NCBI GenBank assembly: GCA_022649305.1
Contig: JALCNW010000045.1
Location: forward strand, 1 to 36,741
From: Enterobacter sp.
GTDB lineage: Bacteria; Pseudomonadota; Gammaproteobacteria; Enterobacterales; Enterobacteriaceae
Length of the DNA: 36,741 nt
Direction of reading: 5' to 3'
Below are positions 27,916 through 35,222 of the stretch, piece after piece; the first letter of the stretch is position 1; every line of letters starts with the position of its first letter. The notes under the pieces were generated by a model. It searched no databases, was not told the origin of the DNA, and saw only the letters and a program-made list of their open reading frames with translations. The position numbers and the translations under genes are program-made.

Positions 27916-28941
27916 ATGGCTTCTGCTCATCTCGGTTTCCCAACGGAAACCGTCGTTGTATTTGTTGTGATGGCCGTCGGGGCGATGTTTATCGACCTCT
28001 TCATGCACCGTCACGACAAACCCATCTCTCTTAAAAGCGCCGCAATGTGGTCCCTCTTTTGGGTCTCGATGGCGATGGTGTTTGCCGGGTTCCTTTATGT
28101 GCATCACGGTGCCGAAGTGGCGAGTCTGTTCCTCACCGGTTACGCGCTGGAAGAGGTATTGTCGATAGATAACCTGTTCGTGATGATGGCGATCTTCGCC
28201 TGGTTCGGCGTACCAGATAAGTATCGCCACCGCGTGCTTTACTGGGGCGTGCTGGGGGCGATTGTCTTCCGTGGGATATTCGTGGCAATCGGCACCAGCC
28301 TGTTAAGCCTGGGGCCGTACGTTGAGGTGGTTTTCGCGATTATCGTTGCCTGGACGGCGATAATGATGCTCAAGCGTAATGAAGAGAGCGATGAAGTCGA
28401 AGACTACTCCGGTCATCTGGCTTACCGTCTGGTGAAGCGTTTTTATCCGGTCTGGCCAAAAATCAGCAGCAATGCGTTTATCCTGACGCAGAAAGAGGTG
28501 GATGCTGAACTCGAAAAGCCGGAAAACCAGGACGTGATGGTCGGGCGGGTGAAGAAAGCGAAACGCTACGCCACGCCGCTGCTGTTGTGCGTGGCGGTGG
28601 TTGAACTGTCTGACGTGATGTTTGCGTTCGACTCGGTGCCCGCGATTATCGCCGTCAGCCGTGAACCGCTGATTGTCTATAGTGCGATGATGTTTGCGAT
28701 CCTCGGCCTGCGTACGCTCTATTTCGTGCTCGAAGCGTTGAAGCAGTATCTGGTGCATCTGGAGAAAGCGGTGGTAGTGCTGCTGTTCTTCGTGGCGCTT
28801 AAGCTGGGTCTGAATGCTACCGATCACTTCTGGCATCACGGATACAGTATTTCTGCGATGGCGAGCCTGTTTGTGGTATTGGGCGTGTTGGCGCTGGGGA
28901 TTATAACCAGCGTGATGTTCCCGGGTAAGCGTGAGGCCTGA
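27916..28941 (+). CDS. terC: TerC-family integral membrane protein
   Basis: This 341-residue polytopic membrane protein closely resembles TerC of plasmid tellurite-resistance operons, for example LGFPTETVVVFVVMA at the start and FAFDSVPAIIAVSREPLIVY. It is less like Alx. The family has conserved acidic residues in membrane segments (EEVLSIDNLFVM, VELSDVMFAFDS). It is linked to metal (manganese or calcium) export at the membrane in other members. No terZABDE genes accompany it, so this is an orphan chromosomal copy and a role in tellurite resistance should not be assumed. ATG 27916 is preferred over an in-frame ATG at 27889 because AAAAGGG lies 6 bases upstream. Confidence 0.88.
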   Translation: MASAHLGFPTETVVVFVVMAVGAMFIDLFMHRHDKPISLKSAAMWSLFWVSMAMVFAGFLYVHHGAEVASLFLTGYALEEVLSIDNLFVMMAIFAWFGVPDKYRHRVLYWGVLGAIVFRGIFVAIGTSLLSLGPYVEVVFAIIVAWTAIMMLKRNEESDEVEDYSGHLAYRLVKRFYPVWPKISSNAFILTQKEVDAELEKPENQDVMVGRVKKAKRYATPLLLCVAVVELSDVMFAFDSVPAIIAVSREPLIVYSAMMFAILGLRTLYFVLEALKQYLVHLEKAVVVLLFFVALKLGLNATDHFWHHGYSISAMASLFVVLGVLALGIITSVMFPGKREA

Positions 28942-28955
28942 TGCCCTCACCCATT

Positions 28956-28982
28956 AAAAAAGGCAACGTGCGTTGCCTTTTT
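28956..28982. terminator. Bidirectional terminator, terC / HAD phosphatase
   Basis: AAGGCAACG-TG-CGTTGCCTT has flanking A and T runs, extending the stem in both directions. It lies between the converging terC and HAD genes, 4 bases from the latter's stop. Confidence 0.9.
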
Positions 28983-28986
28983 GCAT

Positions 28987-29646
28987 TTATTTAATCGGTG
29001 AATTCCGTCGCGCTTTTGGCGAATGGAAATGCCGCCAGTGCGGATCCTGCGCGGCGGCCAGCAATTCATGATCGCCACGCGTGTCGCCCCATGCGCGCAG
29101 GTGGTAATCGCTTAGATTGCCGTAAACCCGCTCCAGTCTCGCCACTTTCTGGGCGCAACGGCAGTTGTGTCCGGTGATACGCCCCGTCAGCTTGCCGTCC
29201 TTCACTTCCAGTTGGGTGCCGATCAGTTTAATGCCCAGCTTATCGGCCCACGGCTGTAAAACCAGTGCCGGAGACGCTGAACAAATCGTCACTTCCGCAC
29301 CGGCATTCACTTCCGCCGCGACGGCCAGCACGCCGGCCGGGCGCATCAGTTTATTCCAGTACTTTTCGCAAAATGCTTCGGCCTGCTGACGCATCCAGCG
29401 TTCGTCCACGCCGGTCAGGAAGGTCCGAATCAGCACCTCTTTCAACTCATCGCGCGTCAATTTACGGCGCACGCAGTGGATCGTCGGCAGCGCCATGCGC
29501 ACCAGACGCCCAGCGAAGTAGCGTTTACCAAAGGCAAAGCGCAAGAACGGGATAAAGCTGTCGTGGTGCGTCAAGGTTCCGTCAAAATCAAAGACGGAGA
29601 GGACGCGAGATTTTGCCACTGCCTCATCGGCAATCATATTGGTCAT
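28987..29646 (-). CDS. HAD-IB family phosphatase
   Basis: This haloacid dehalogenase superfamily hydrolase has subfamily IB (SerB-like) layout. Motif I DFDGTLTHHDSF supplies the nucleophile and acid/base Asp pair. Motif II is ICSASP, and motif III/IV is AWGDTRGDHELLAAA. The length is about 219 residues. ATG 29646 (MTNMIADEAV) and an upstream GTG at 29670 are both possible, and neither has a strong SD. Substrates of such IB proteins include phosphoserine and lipid phosphates, but nothing here decides. It converges on terC. Confidence 0.85.
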   Translation of the reverse strand: MTNMIADEAVAKSRVLSVFDFDGTLTHHDSFIPFLRFAFGKRYFAGRLVRMALPTIHCVRRKLTRDELKEVLIRTFLTGVDERWMRQQAEAFCEKYWNKLMRPAGVLAVAAEVNAGAEVTICSASPALVLQPWADKLGIKLIGTQLEVKDGKLTGRITGHNCRCAQKVARLERVYGNLSDYHLRAWGDTRGDHELLAAAQDPHWRHFHSPKARRNSPIK

Positions 29647-29778
29647 AAATACGTCTTTGCTTAAATACACATTCTGTCCGTCAGTTTACCTGTTTTGCCT
29701 CCACAGTCCTTAAATCGGGTGCATTTTTTTCTCAATCTTGCGATCGATGAATGTGTCTTATTTTAGACTCGATAGATT

Positions 29779-29807
29779 TTGGATAAAAAGTGAACTGTCT
29801 ATATTAT
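29779..29807 (+). promoter_or_regulatory. Sigma-70-like promoter of the NlpC/P60 gene
   Basis: TTGGAT, a 17-base spacer and TATTAT match the -35/-10 consensus in four and five of six positions. The predicted transcript would have a leader of about 70 bases before the ATG at 29885. The leader contains a small hairpin ATCACC/GGTGAT (29806-29826). Confidence 0.55.
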
Positions 29808-29884
29808 CACCACATCGAAAGGTGATTCGAAGGACTTTGTCTCCTCACCCGTAAGGAAAACCTCACTTACTGCCTGTTACTTTT

Positions 29885-30412
29885 ATGACTTTTAGACTTC
29901 TTATTTCAATACTCTTGTTAAGCTTCGCCTCGTTTTCTGCTTTTAGTTTTCAGCTTCCTGCATCCATGATATCGCCGCACGGCGAGCTCTCAGCATCTCC
30001 GGCCAGAGCCGCGCTGGAGCATCAGGAGTCCGGCCCGCTTCGTGGCCGTATCCTCGCGCAATATCAGAAGTGGAAAGGCACTCATTATTTATGGGGTGGC
30101 ACCAGCCATCGCGGCGTAGATTGCTCTGCGCTGATGCAGCATCTGTTTAGCGATGCCGCCAATCTTTCACTGCCGCGCACGACGGGCGAGCAGATCGGCC
30201 GCGGTGTACAGGTGGCAGAATATGGCTTAAAGGCAGGGGATTTACTCTTCTTCCAGACCGGACCGAACCGCCGTCATGTGGGCGTCTATATTGGGGACCA
30301 TCAGTTTATTCACGCCTCAAGCAGCCAGGGAGTGACGGTCTCAACGCTTGCCAATAATTACTGGCACTCGCACTTTATCACCGCCCGCCGGGTGGCGGGC
30401 GAAGCGTCCTGA
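29885..30412 (+). CDS. NlpC/P60 family peptidoglycan hydrolase
   Basis: This 175-residue secreted cysteine peptidase is similar to MepS (Spr) and NlpC, which cut peptide cross-links or stems in murein. The signal peptide covers about residues 1-22 (MTFRLLISILLLSFASFSAF). No lipobox Cys is present, so the product should be soluble in the periplasm, unlike MepS. The catalytic Cys is in GVDCSALM, the first His in RRHVGVYIG and the polar third residue in FIHASSSQGV. A perfect 8-bp GC hairpin (CGCCCGCC/GGCGGGCG, 30382-30401) lies in the last codons, 4 bp before the converging SDR gene's stop. It may help end transcription. Confidence 0.88.
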   Translation: MTFRLLISILLLSFASFSAFSFQLPASMISPHGELSASPARAALEHQESGPLRGRILAQYQKWKGTHYLWGGTSHRGVDCSALMQHLFSDAANLSLPRTTGEQIGRGVQVAEYGLKAGDLLFFQTGPNRRHVGVYIGDHQFIHASSSQGVTVSTLANNYWHSHFITARRVAGEAS

Positions 30413-30416
30413 GTCG

Positions 30417-31211
30417 TTAAATAATATCGTCTATCACGCCACCGTCGACGCGCAGCGCCGCGCCGGAGGTGGCGGAGGCCTGAGCCGAGCAGACGTAAAC
30501 CACCATATTCGCCACTTCTTCCACCGTGGCGGCCCGCTGAATAACTGAGCTTGGACGATGGGCCATCACGAACGCTTTCGCCAGCGTTTCGAGCGATTTT
30601 CCTGTTCTCTCCATCTCTTCTTTCATCATCTCGGCAAAGCCGTCTGACATCGTCGGCCCCGGCAGCACGCTGTTGACCGTTACGCCACTGCCCGCGACGA
30701 ACTTTGCCAGCCCGCGAGCCAGTGACAGCTGCGCTGTTTTGGTCACGCCGTAGTGGATCATATCCGCAGGAATATTGCAGGCTGATTCGGATGAAATAAA
30801 CACCACACGGCCCCAACCTTTTTGCACCATGCCGGGCAGCAACGCACGCGACAGGCGCACGCCGGACATCACGTTGGTTTGCCAGTAATTGTTCCAGGTT
30901 TCGTCATCGACCGAGTAAAAATCCTCAGGCCCGTAAATCCCGGCGTTGTTGACCAGAATATCGACGTTCGAGGCCACTTTTAGCAGCGAGGCTACGCCTT
31001 CCTGCGAGCTCAGATCGGCAATTGCCGCGCGAACCTGTACACCTGGCACTGCCTGTTGCAGGTGCTGAATACCCCGATTCACCGATTCTGTACTGCGTCC
31101 GTTAACAATCACTTCGGCCCCGCTTTCTGCCAGGCCCCGCGCGATGGCAAAGCCAATCCCACCCGTTGAAGCGGTAACCAGCGCGACTTTCCCCGTAAGA
31201 TCGATTTTCAT
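30417..31211 (-). CDS. Short-chain dehydrogenase/reductase next to the padC regulator
   Basis: This 264-residue classical SDR has cofactor motif TASTGGIG, NNAGIYGP near residue 90, and the active site SSESACNIPADMIHYGVTK with Ser, Tyr and Lys all present. It lies 33 bp downstream of the LysR gene on the same strand and is probably co-transcribed with it. The substrate is unknown. The context (phenolic acid decarboxylase) suggests an aromatic or aldehyde substrate, as inference only. Confidence 0.88.
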   Translation of the reverse strand: MKIDLTGKVALVTASTGGIGFAIARGLAESGAEVIVNGRSTESVNRGIQHLQQAVPGVQVRAAIADLSSQEGVASLLKVASNVDILVNNAGIYGPEDFYSVDDETWNNYWQTNVMSGVRLSRALLPGMVQKGWGRVVFISSESACNIPADMIHYGVTKTAQLSLARGLAKFVAGSGVTVNSVLPGPTMSDGFAEMMKEEMERTGKSLETLAKAFVMAHRPSSVIQRAATVEEVANMVVYVCSAQASATSGAALRVDGGVIDDII

Positions 31212-31244
31212 GGTCTGTTCCTTATGATGATAAAAGTTCAGACC

Positions 31245-32126
31245 TTAAAGCGTAGCAGGTGACGTTTCCGGCGGCTGGCTAAACAGGTTCAGCAAGGTTT
31301 CTACCTGCTCATCCAACGGAGCGAGTGTACGTTTAACAATTAAGTGCAGCGGCGTGGCGCGGCGCAGACCGTGGCTGAGCGGCAACGGTCGTAATAAGTT
31401 CTGTTTTAGCAGGGCCTGTATCCGCTCTTCCGGCAGCCAGCCGTACCCCACCTGATACATCACCGCTTCGATAGCGGCATCGATGGTAGAAAATGTCCAT
31501 GATTCATTGGATGCGTTCGCGCTGGAACGGCTGTCGGCAATTTGAATCAACGGCCATCGGCTTAGCATCTCATCGTTGAGCGGCGCGTCGAGGGTGAAAA
31601 GTGGATGATCGCGATGTGCGACGGCGACAAAATCGATATTCATTAACCATTCACCCCGCCCGGTCACATCCTGGCGGCGAGTGAGTACCATCACGTCGGC
31701 CTCGCGGCTGGCGACGTCGATACGGGCATTCTCCAGTACTTCGGTAAGCCGCACCTGCGTTTGCGGGTAGCGTTGCTGGAACTGGCGCAAGATTTCAAAC
31801 AGACGGCGACGAGGGAAAATACTGTCCACCACCAGATCGAGGCGGGTACGCATACCACTTTGCAACGTAGCAGCCCGCGTCTCGACGTAGGAGAACGCTT
31901 TTAGTAACGGCTTTACCTGATTTAGCAGTAGTTCTCCAGCGGGTGTGAGCACCGCCCGACGGCCTTCCTGCATCAACAGCGGCACTCCCAGTCGCTCTTG
32001 CAAAACCGACAGGTTATAGCTAACGGAAGACTGGCTGCGATGCGTTTCTTCCGCCGCGCGAGCAAAGCTGCCGACCTCGATCACCTTTTCCAACAAGGCC
32101 CATTGTTCAAGCGTGGTTTTATGCAT
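31245..32126 (-). CDS. LysR-type regulator divergent from padC
   Basis: This 293-residue LysR-type regulator has a winged helix-turn-helix at residues 1-60 (LLEKVIEVGSFARAAEETHR, SQSSVSYNLSVLQERLG). Its effector domain runs from about residue 90 (RTRLDLVVDSIFPRRRLFEI). It is divergent from padC with 100 bp between starts, and that gap contains a long inverted repeat. The layout indicates autoregulation and control of padC, probably in response to hydroxycinnamic acids. Enterobacteria use LysR regulators for this role, whereas Gram-positive padC is controlled by PadR. Confidence 0.9.
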   Translation of the reverse strand: MHKTTLEQWALLEKVIEVGSFARAAEETHRSQSSVSYNLSVLQERLGVPLLMQEGRRAVLTPAGELLLNQVKPLLKAFSYVETRAATLQSGMRTRLDLVVDSIFPRRRLFEILRQFQQRYPQTQVRLTEVLENARIDVASREADVMVLTRRQDVTGRGEWLMNIDFVAVAHRDHPLFTLDAPLNDEMLSRWPLIQIADSRSSANASNESWTFSTIDAAIEAVMYQVGYGWLPEERIQALLKQNLLRPLPLSHGLRRATPLHLIVKRTLAPLDEQVETLLNLFSQPPETSPATL

Positions 32127-32135
32127 AATACATCT

Positions 32136-32184
32136 AAAAAATGGATGAATTTGATTAAAACATAGCGTTATTCATTCATTTTTT
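32136..32184. promoter_or_regulatory. Inverted repeat operator candidate, LysR gene / padC
   Basis: AAAAAATGGATGAAT (32136-32150) and ATTCATTCATTTTTT (32170-32184) are reverse complements at 14 of 15 positions, separated by 19 bp. They occupy the middle of the 100-bp divergent promoter region. This is a likely binding site for the adjacent LysR regulator, though larger than the usual T-N11-A core. Confidence 0.7.
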
Positions 32185-32226
32185 AAAGGTCTAAGATTGC
32201 TTCATCGAAACATGAGGAGACATATT

Positions 32227-32733
32227 ATGAGCACATTTGATAAAAATGATTTGAGCGGCTTCGTCGGCAAACATCTGGTTTATACCTACGATAATGGCTG
32301 GAACTACGAGATCTACGTGAAAAACGACACCACTCTTGATTACCGTATTCACAGCGGCCTGGTGGCAAATCGTTGGGTAAAAGATCAGCAGGCGTATATT
32401 GTGCGCGTGGGGGAGAATATCTACAAAATTTCCTGGACCGAACCGACTGGTACCGACGTGAGTCTGATTGCGAACCTGGCAGACAATTTGTTCCACGGCA
32501 CCATCTTCTTCCCGCGCTGGGTGATGAACAATCCAGAAAAAACCGTTTGCTTCCAAAACGATCACATTCCGCTAATGAACGCCTTGCGCGATGCTGGCCC
32601 TGCTTATCCAACTGAGGTGATTGATGAATTTGCTACCATCACCTTTGTACGCGACTGCGGAGCTAACAATGAAAGCGTGATTGCCTGCGCGGCGAGCGAG
32701 TTGCCAAAAAACTTTCCGGATAATCTTAGATAA
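32227..32733 (+). CDS. padC: Phenolic acid (ferulate/p-coumarate) decarboxylase
   Basis: This cofactor-free enzyme decarboxylates ferulic, p-coumaric and caffeic acids to vinyl phenols, detoxifying plant hydroxycinnamates. The 168-residue protein matches the length and sequence pattern of Enterobacter ferulic acid decarboxylase. All residues assigned to catalysis there are conserved at the same numbers: Tyr21, Trp25, Tyr27 and Glu134. GAGGAGA lies upstream of ATG 32227. An in-frame ATG at 32197 lies in the operator region and is rejected. It is divergent from its presumed LysR regulator and ends in a very strong terminator, so it is monocistronic. Confidence 0.95.
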   Translation: MSTFDKNDLSGFVGKHLVYTYDNGWNYEIYVKNDTTLDYRIHSGLVANRWVKDQQAYIVRVGENIYKISWTEPTGTDVSLIANLADNLFHGTIFFPRWVMNNPEKTVCFQNDHIPLMNALRDAGPAYPTEVIDEFATITFVRDCGANNESVIACAASELPKNFPDNLR

Positions 32734-32762
32734 ACGCGACAATTGATTGAAAAGAAAAGTTC

Positions 32763-32806
32763 CCGCCGTATTTCATATTTTTTTATGAAATACGGCGGTT
32801 TTTTTT
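32763..32806 (+). terminator. padC terminator
   Basis: CCGCCGTATTTCAT / ATGAAATACGGCGG (14-bp perfect stem) has an 8-base AT loop and is followed by T8. It lies 30 bp after the padC stop. Confidence 0.95.
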
Positions 32807-32977
32807 GTTTGTTGATAATTGGTTTAGTTATCACGTGTCACGCGAACTATTAAATAAAATCACTATTTTGAGCTAATGCACAGAAAATAAAAATAAACTA
32901 AATTCATGATATCTTGTTGTTATTTATGAATTTAAATTCTGTTTATTTCATTTTCAGCCTTCTTGTTTCATTCGCAT

Positions 32978-32994
32978 CTTAATTTTTTCCTAAG
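32978..32994 (+). promoter_or_regulatory. PmrA-box-like site, distal, upstream of arnB
   Basis: CTTAAT-TTTTT-CCTAAG fits the PmrA (BasR) pattern YTTAAK-N5-YTTAAK with one mismatch in the second half. It lies about 104 bp before the arnB start, in an AT-rich region (32807-33080) that holds no gene. PmrA activates arn operons in Salmonella and E. coli. Confidence 0.6.
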
Positions 32995-33029
32995 AAATGA
33001 ACGTTAGCTTGTCATGAGTTGATGGTTCA

Positions 33030-33046
33030 TTTAAATAAAGTTTAAG
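33030..33046 (+). promoter_or_regulatory. PmrA-box-like site, proximal, upstream of arnB
   Basis: TTTAAA-TAAAG-TTTAAG has the same 6-5-6 spacing, with one mismatch in the first half. TATAAA at 33061-33066 could be the -10 element, placing this box over the -35 region as in known PmrA promoters. AT-richness makes chance matches easy. Confidence 0.5.
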
Positions 33047-33097
33047 ACATCTGATTATTATATAAATCGATATCTTGTCAGGTTAAGGAAATTAATG

Positions 33098-34246
33098 ATG
33101 AGTGATTTTCTGCCTTTTTCCCGTCCATCGATGGGCGCAGAAGAAATAGCGGCGTTGCAAGACGTGATAGCGTCAGGCTGGGTCACCACTGGGCCTAAAA
33201 ATCAGGCGCTTGAAGAGGCATTTTGCACACTGACGGGTAACCGCCACGCGATTGCCGTCAGCTCCGCAACGGGCGGGATGCACGTCACGCTGATGGCAAT
33301 GGGGATTGGGCCGGGTGACGAGGTGATTACGCCTTCCATGACCTGGGTTTCAACGCTCAATATGATCGTGCTGCTGGGCGCAACGCCAGTCATGATCGAT
33401 GTCGATCGTGACACGCTGATGGTCACGCCACAGGCCGTGGAAGCGGCCATTACGCCACGCACGAAAGCCATTATCCCGGTGCATTATGCTGGCGCGCCTT
33501 GTGATATCGACGCCATTCGCGCCGTGGGCCAGCGCCACGGTATCCCGATCATTGAGGATGCCGCCCATGCCGCCGGGACCTACTACCACGATAAGCATGT
33601 GGGCGGGCAGGGGACGGCTATTTTTTCCTTTCACGCCATTAAAAACATGACCTGTGCTGAAGGCGGGTTAGTTGTGACGGACGATGACATGCTGGCGCAA
33701 CGTATCCGTAGCCTCAAATTTCATGGTCTCGGCGTTGACGCCTTTGATCGCCAGACGCTTGGCCGCGCGCCGCAGGCAGAGGTGATTTCACCGGGTTTTA
33801 AATACAACCTCGCGGATATCAACGCTGCACTGGCGCTGGTGCAGTTGGGCAAGCTTGGGGAGGCCAACCGTCGCCGCAGTGAAATCGCGAATCGCTACCT
33901 GCTTGAACTTTCCGACACGCCATTTGCGCCACTGCGCATTCCGACGTGGCCGCATCTTCACGCCTGGCATCTGTTCATCATCCGCGTGGACGAAGCGACG
34001 TGCGGATTTACCCGCGATGCGCTGATGGAGGCGTTGAAGGCGAAAGGCATCGGCACCGGCCTGCATTTTCGCGCCGCACACACACAAAAATATTACCGCG
34101 AACGCTTTCCCGACGTGTCGTTACCGAACACCGAATGGAACAGCGCCCGCATCTGTTCACTGCCTCTCTTTCCGGACATGACCCATGACGACACAACCCG
34201 CGTCATTACCGCGCTCCATCAGCTTGCAGGACATGGACATGTTTAG
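33098..34246 (+). CDS. arnB: UDP-Ara4O aminotransferase ArnB
   Basis: ArnB is the PLP-dependent, glutamate-using transaminase that makes UDP-4-amino-4-deoxy-L-arabinose for lipid A modification. It belongs to the DegT/DnrJ/EryC1 family. Counted from [10 protein letters not shown] (ATG 33098) the protein has 382 residues. The PLP lysine is Lys182 in SFHAIKN, which equals Lys188 in the Salmonella crystal numbering. [11 protein letters not shown] precedes it. A tandem ATG at 33095 is equally in frame. AAGGA is 8 bases from 33098 and 5 from 33095, so 33098 is preferred. It is first gene of the arn operon and overlaps arnC by 8 bp. Confidence 0.95.
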   Translation: MSDFLPFSRPSMGAEEIAALQDVIASGWVTTGPKNQALEEAFCTLTGNRHAIAVSSATGGMHVTLMAMGIGPGDEVITPSMTWVSTLNMIVLLGATPVMIDVDRDTLMVTPQAVEAAITPRTKAIIPVHYAGAPCDIDAIRAVGQRHGIPIIEDAAHAAGTYYHDKHVGGQGTAIFSFHAIKNMTCAEGGLVVTDDDMLAQRIRSLKFHGLGVDAFDRQTLGRAPQAEVISPGFKYNLADINAALALVQLGKLGEANRRRSEIANRYLLELSDTPFAPLRIPTWPHLHAWHLFIIRVDEATCGFTRDALMEALKAKGIGTGLHFRAAHTQKYYRERFPDVSLPNTEWNSARICSLPLFPDMTHDDTTRVITALHQLAGHGHV

Positions 34247-35222
34247 CGTGCCGCCCGTGCAAAAAGTCTCCGTGGTGATCCCGGTTTATAACGAGCAGGA
34301 GAGCCTGCCGGAGCTGATTCGTCGTACCACGGCGGCCTGCGACACGATGGGCAAAGCCTACGAAATTTTACTGGTCGACGACGGCAGTAGCGATGATTCC
34401 GCGAAGATGCTCACTGAGGCCGCTCAGGCTGAGGGGAGCCACATTGTCGCGGTTCTGCTGAACCGTAACTATGGCCAGCACTCGGCGATCATGGCCGGTT
34501 TCAGCCATGTGACAGGCGATCTGGTTATTACTCTCGATGCCGATCTGCAAAACCCGCCGGAGGAGATCCCGCGGCTGGTTGCCAAGGCCGACGAAGGCTA
34601 TGACGTGGTGGGCACCGTGCGGCAGAACCGTCAGGACAGTCTGTTCCGCAAGCTGGCCTCGCGCACCATTAACCGCCTGATTCAGCGCACCACCGGTAAA
34701 GCGATGGGCGATTACGGCTGCATGCTGCGAGCGTATCGCCGCCACATTATCGACGCCATGCTGCACTGCCACGAACGCAGCACGTTTATCCCGATTCTCG
34801 CCAACACTTTTGCCCGCAAGGCGACTGAGATCCCAGTGCTGCACGCCGAGCGCGAGCACGGAGAGTCGAAATACAGCTTTATGCGTCTGATTAACCTGAT
34901 GTACGACCTGATCACCTGCCTGACCACCACGCCTCTGCGTTTACTCAGCGTGTTCGGTAGCGTGATTGCGCTAGCGGGCTTCGCGCTTTCCGTTCTGCTG
35001 GTGGTACTGCGTCTGGCCTATGGCCCGCAGTGGGCGGCGGAAGGGGTCTTTATGCTGTTTGCCGTGCTGTTCATGTTTATCGGCGCACAGTTTGTCGGCA
35101 TGGGGTTACTCGGTGAGTACATCGGCCGCATTTACAACGATGTACGCGCACGTCCGCGCTACTTTATTCAACGTGTCGTCCGTCAGGAACACCACGTCTC
35201 TCAAGAGGAAAAACACCCATGA
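34239..35222 (+). CDS. arnC: Undecaprenyl-phosphate Ara4FN transferase ArnC
   Basis: ArnC transfers formylated 4-amino-arabinose from UDP to undecaprenyl phosphate at the inner membrane. The 327-residue protein is a GT2-family enzyme with [20 protein letters not shown] at the start, [17 protein letters not shown] for metal and UDP binding, and two C-terminal membrane segments ([20 protein letters not shown] and [19 protein letters not shown]). A longer in-frame start at 34185 would lie deep in arnB. ATG 34239 with AGGA 8 bases upstream matches the E. coli N-terminus (322 residues) and overlaps the arnB stop. Confidence 0.96.
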   Translation: MFSVPPVQKVSVVIPVYNEQESLPELIRRTTAACDTMGKAYEILLVDDGSSDDSAKMLTEAAQAEGSHIVAVLLNRNYGQHSAIMAGFSHVTGDLVITLDADLQNPPEEIPRLVAKADEGYDVVGTVRQNRQDSLFRKLASRTINRLIQRTTGKAMGDYGCMLRAYRRHIIDAMLHCHERSTFIPILANTFARKATEIPVLHAEREHGESKYSFMRLINLMYDLITCLTTTPLRLLSVFGSVIALAGFALSVLLVVLRLAYGPQWAAEGVFMLFAVLFMFIGAQFVGMGLLGEYIGRIYNDVRARPRYFIQRVVRQEHHVSQEEKHP

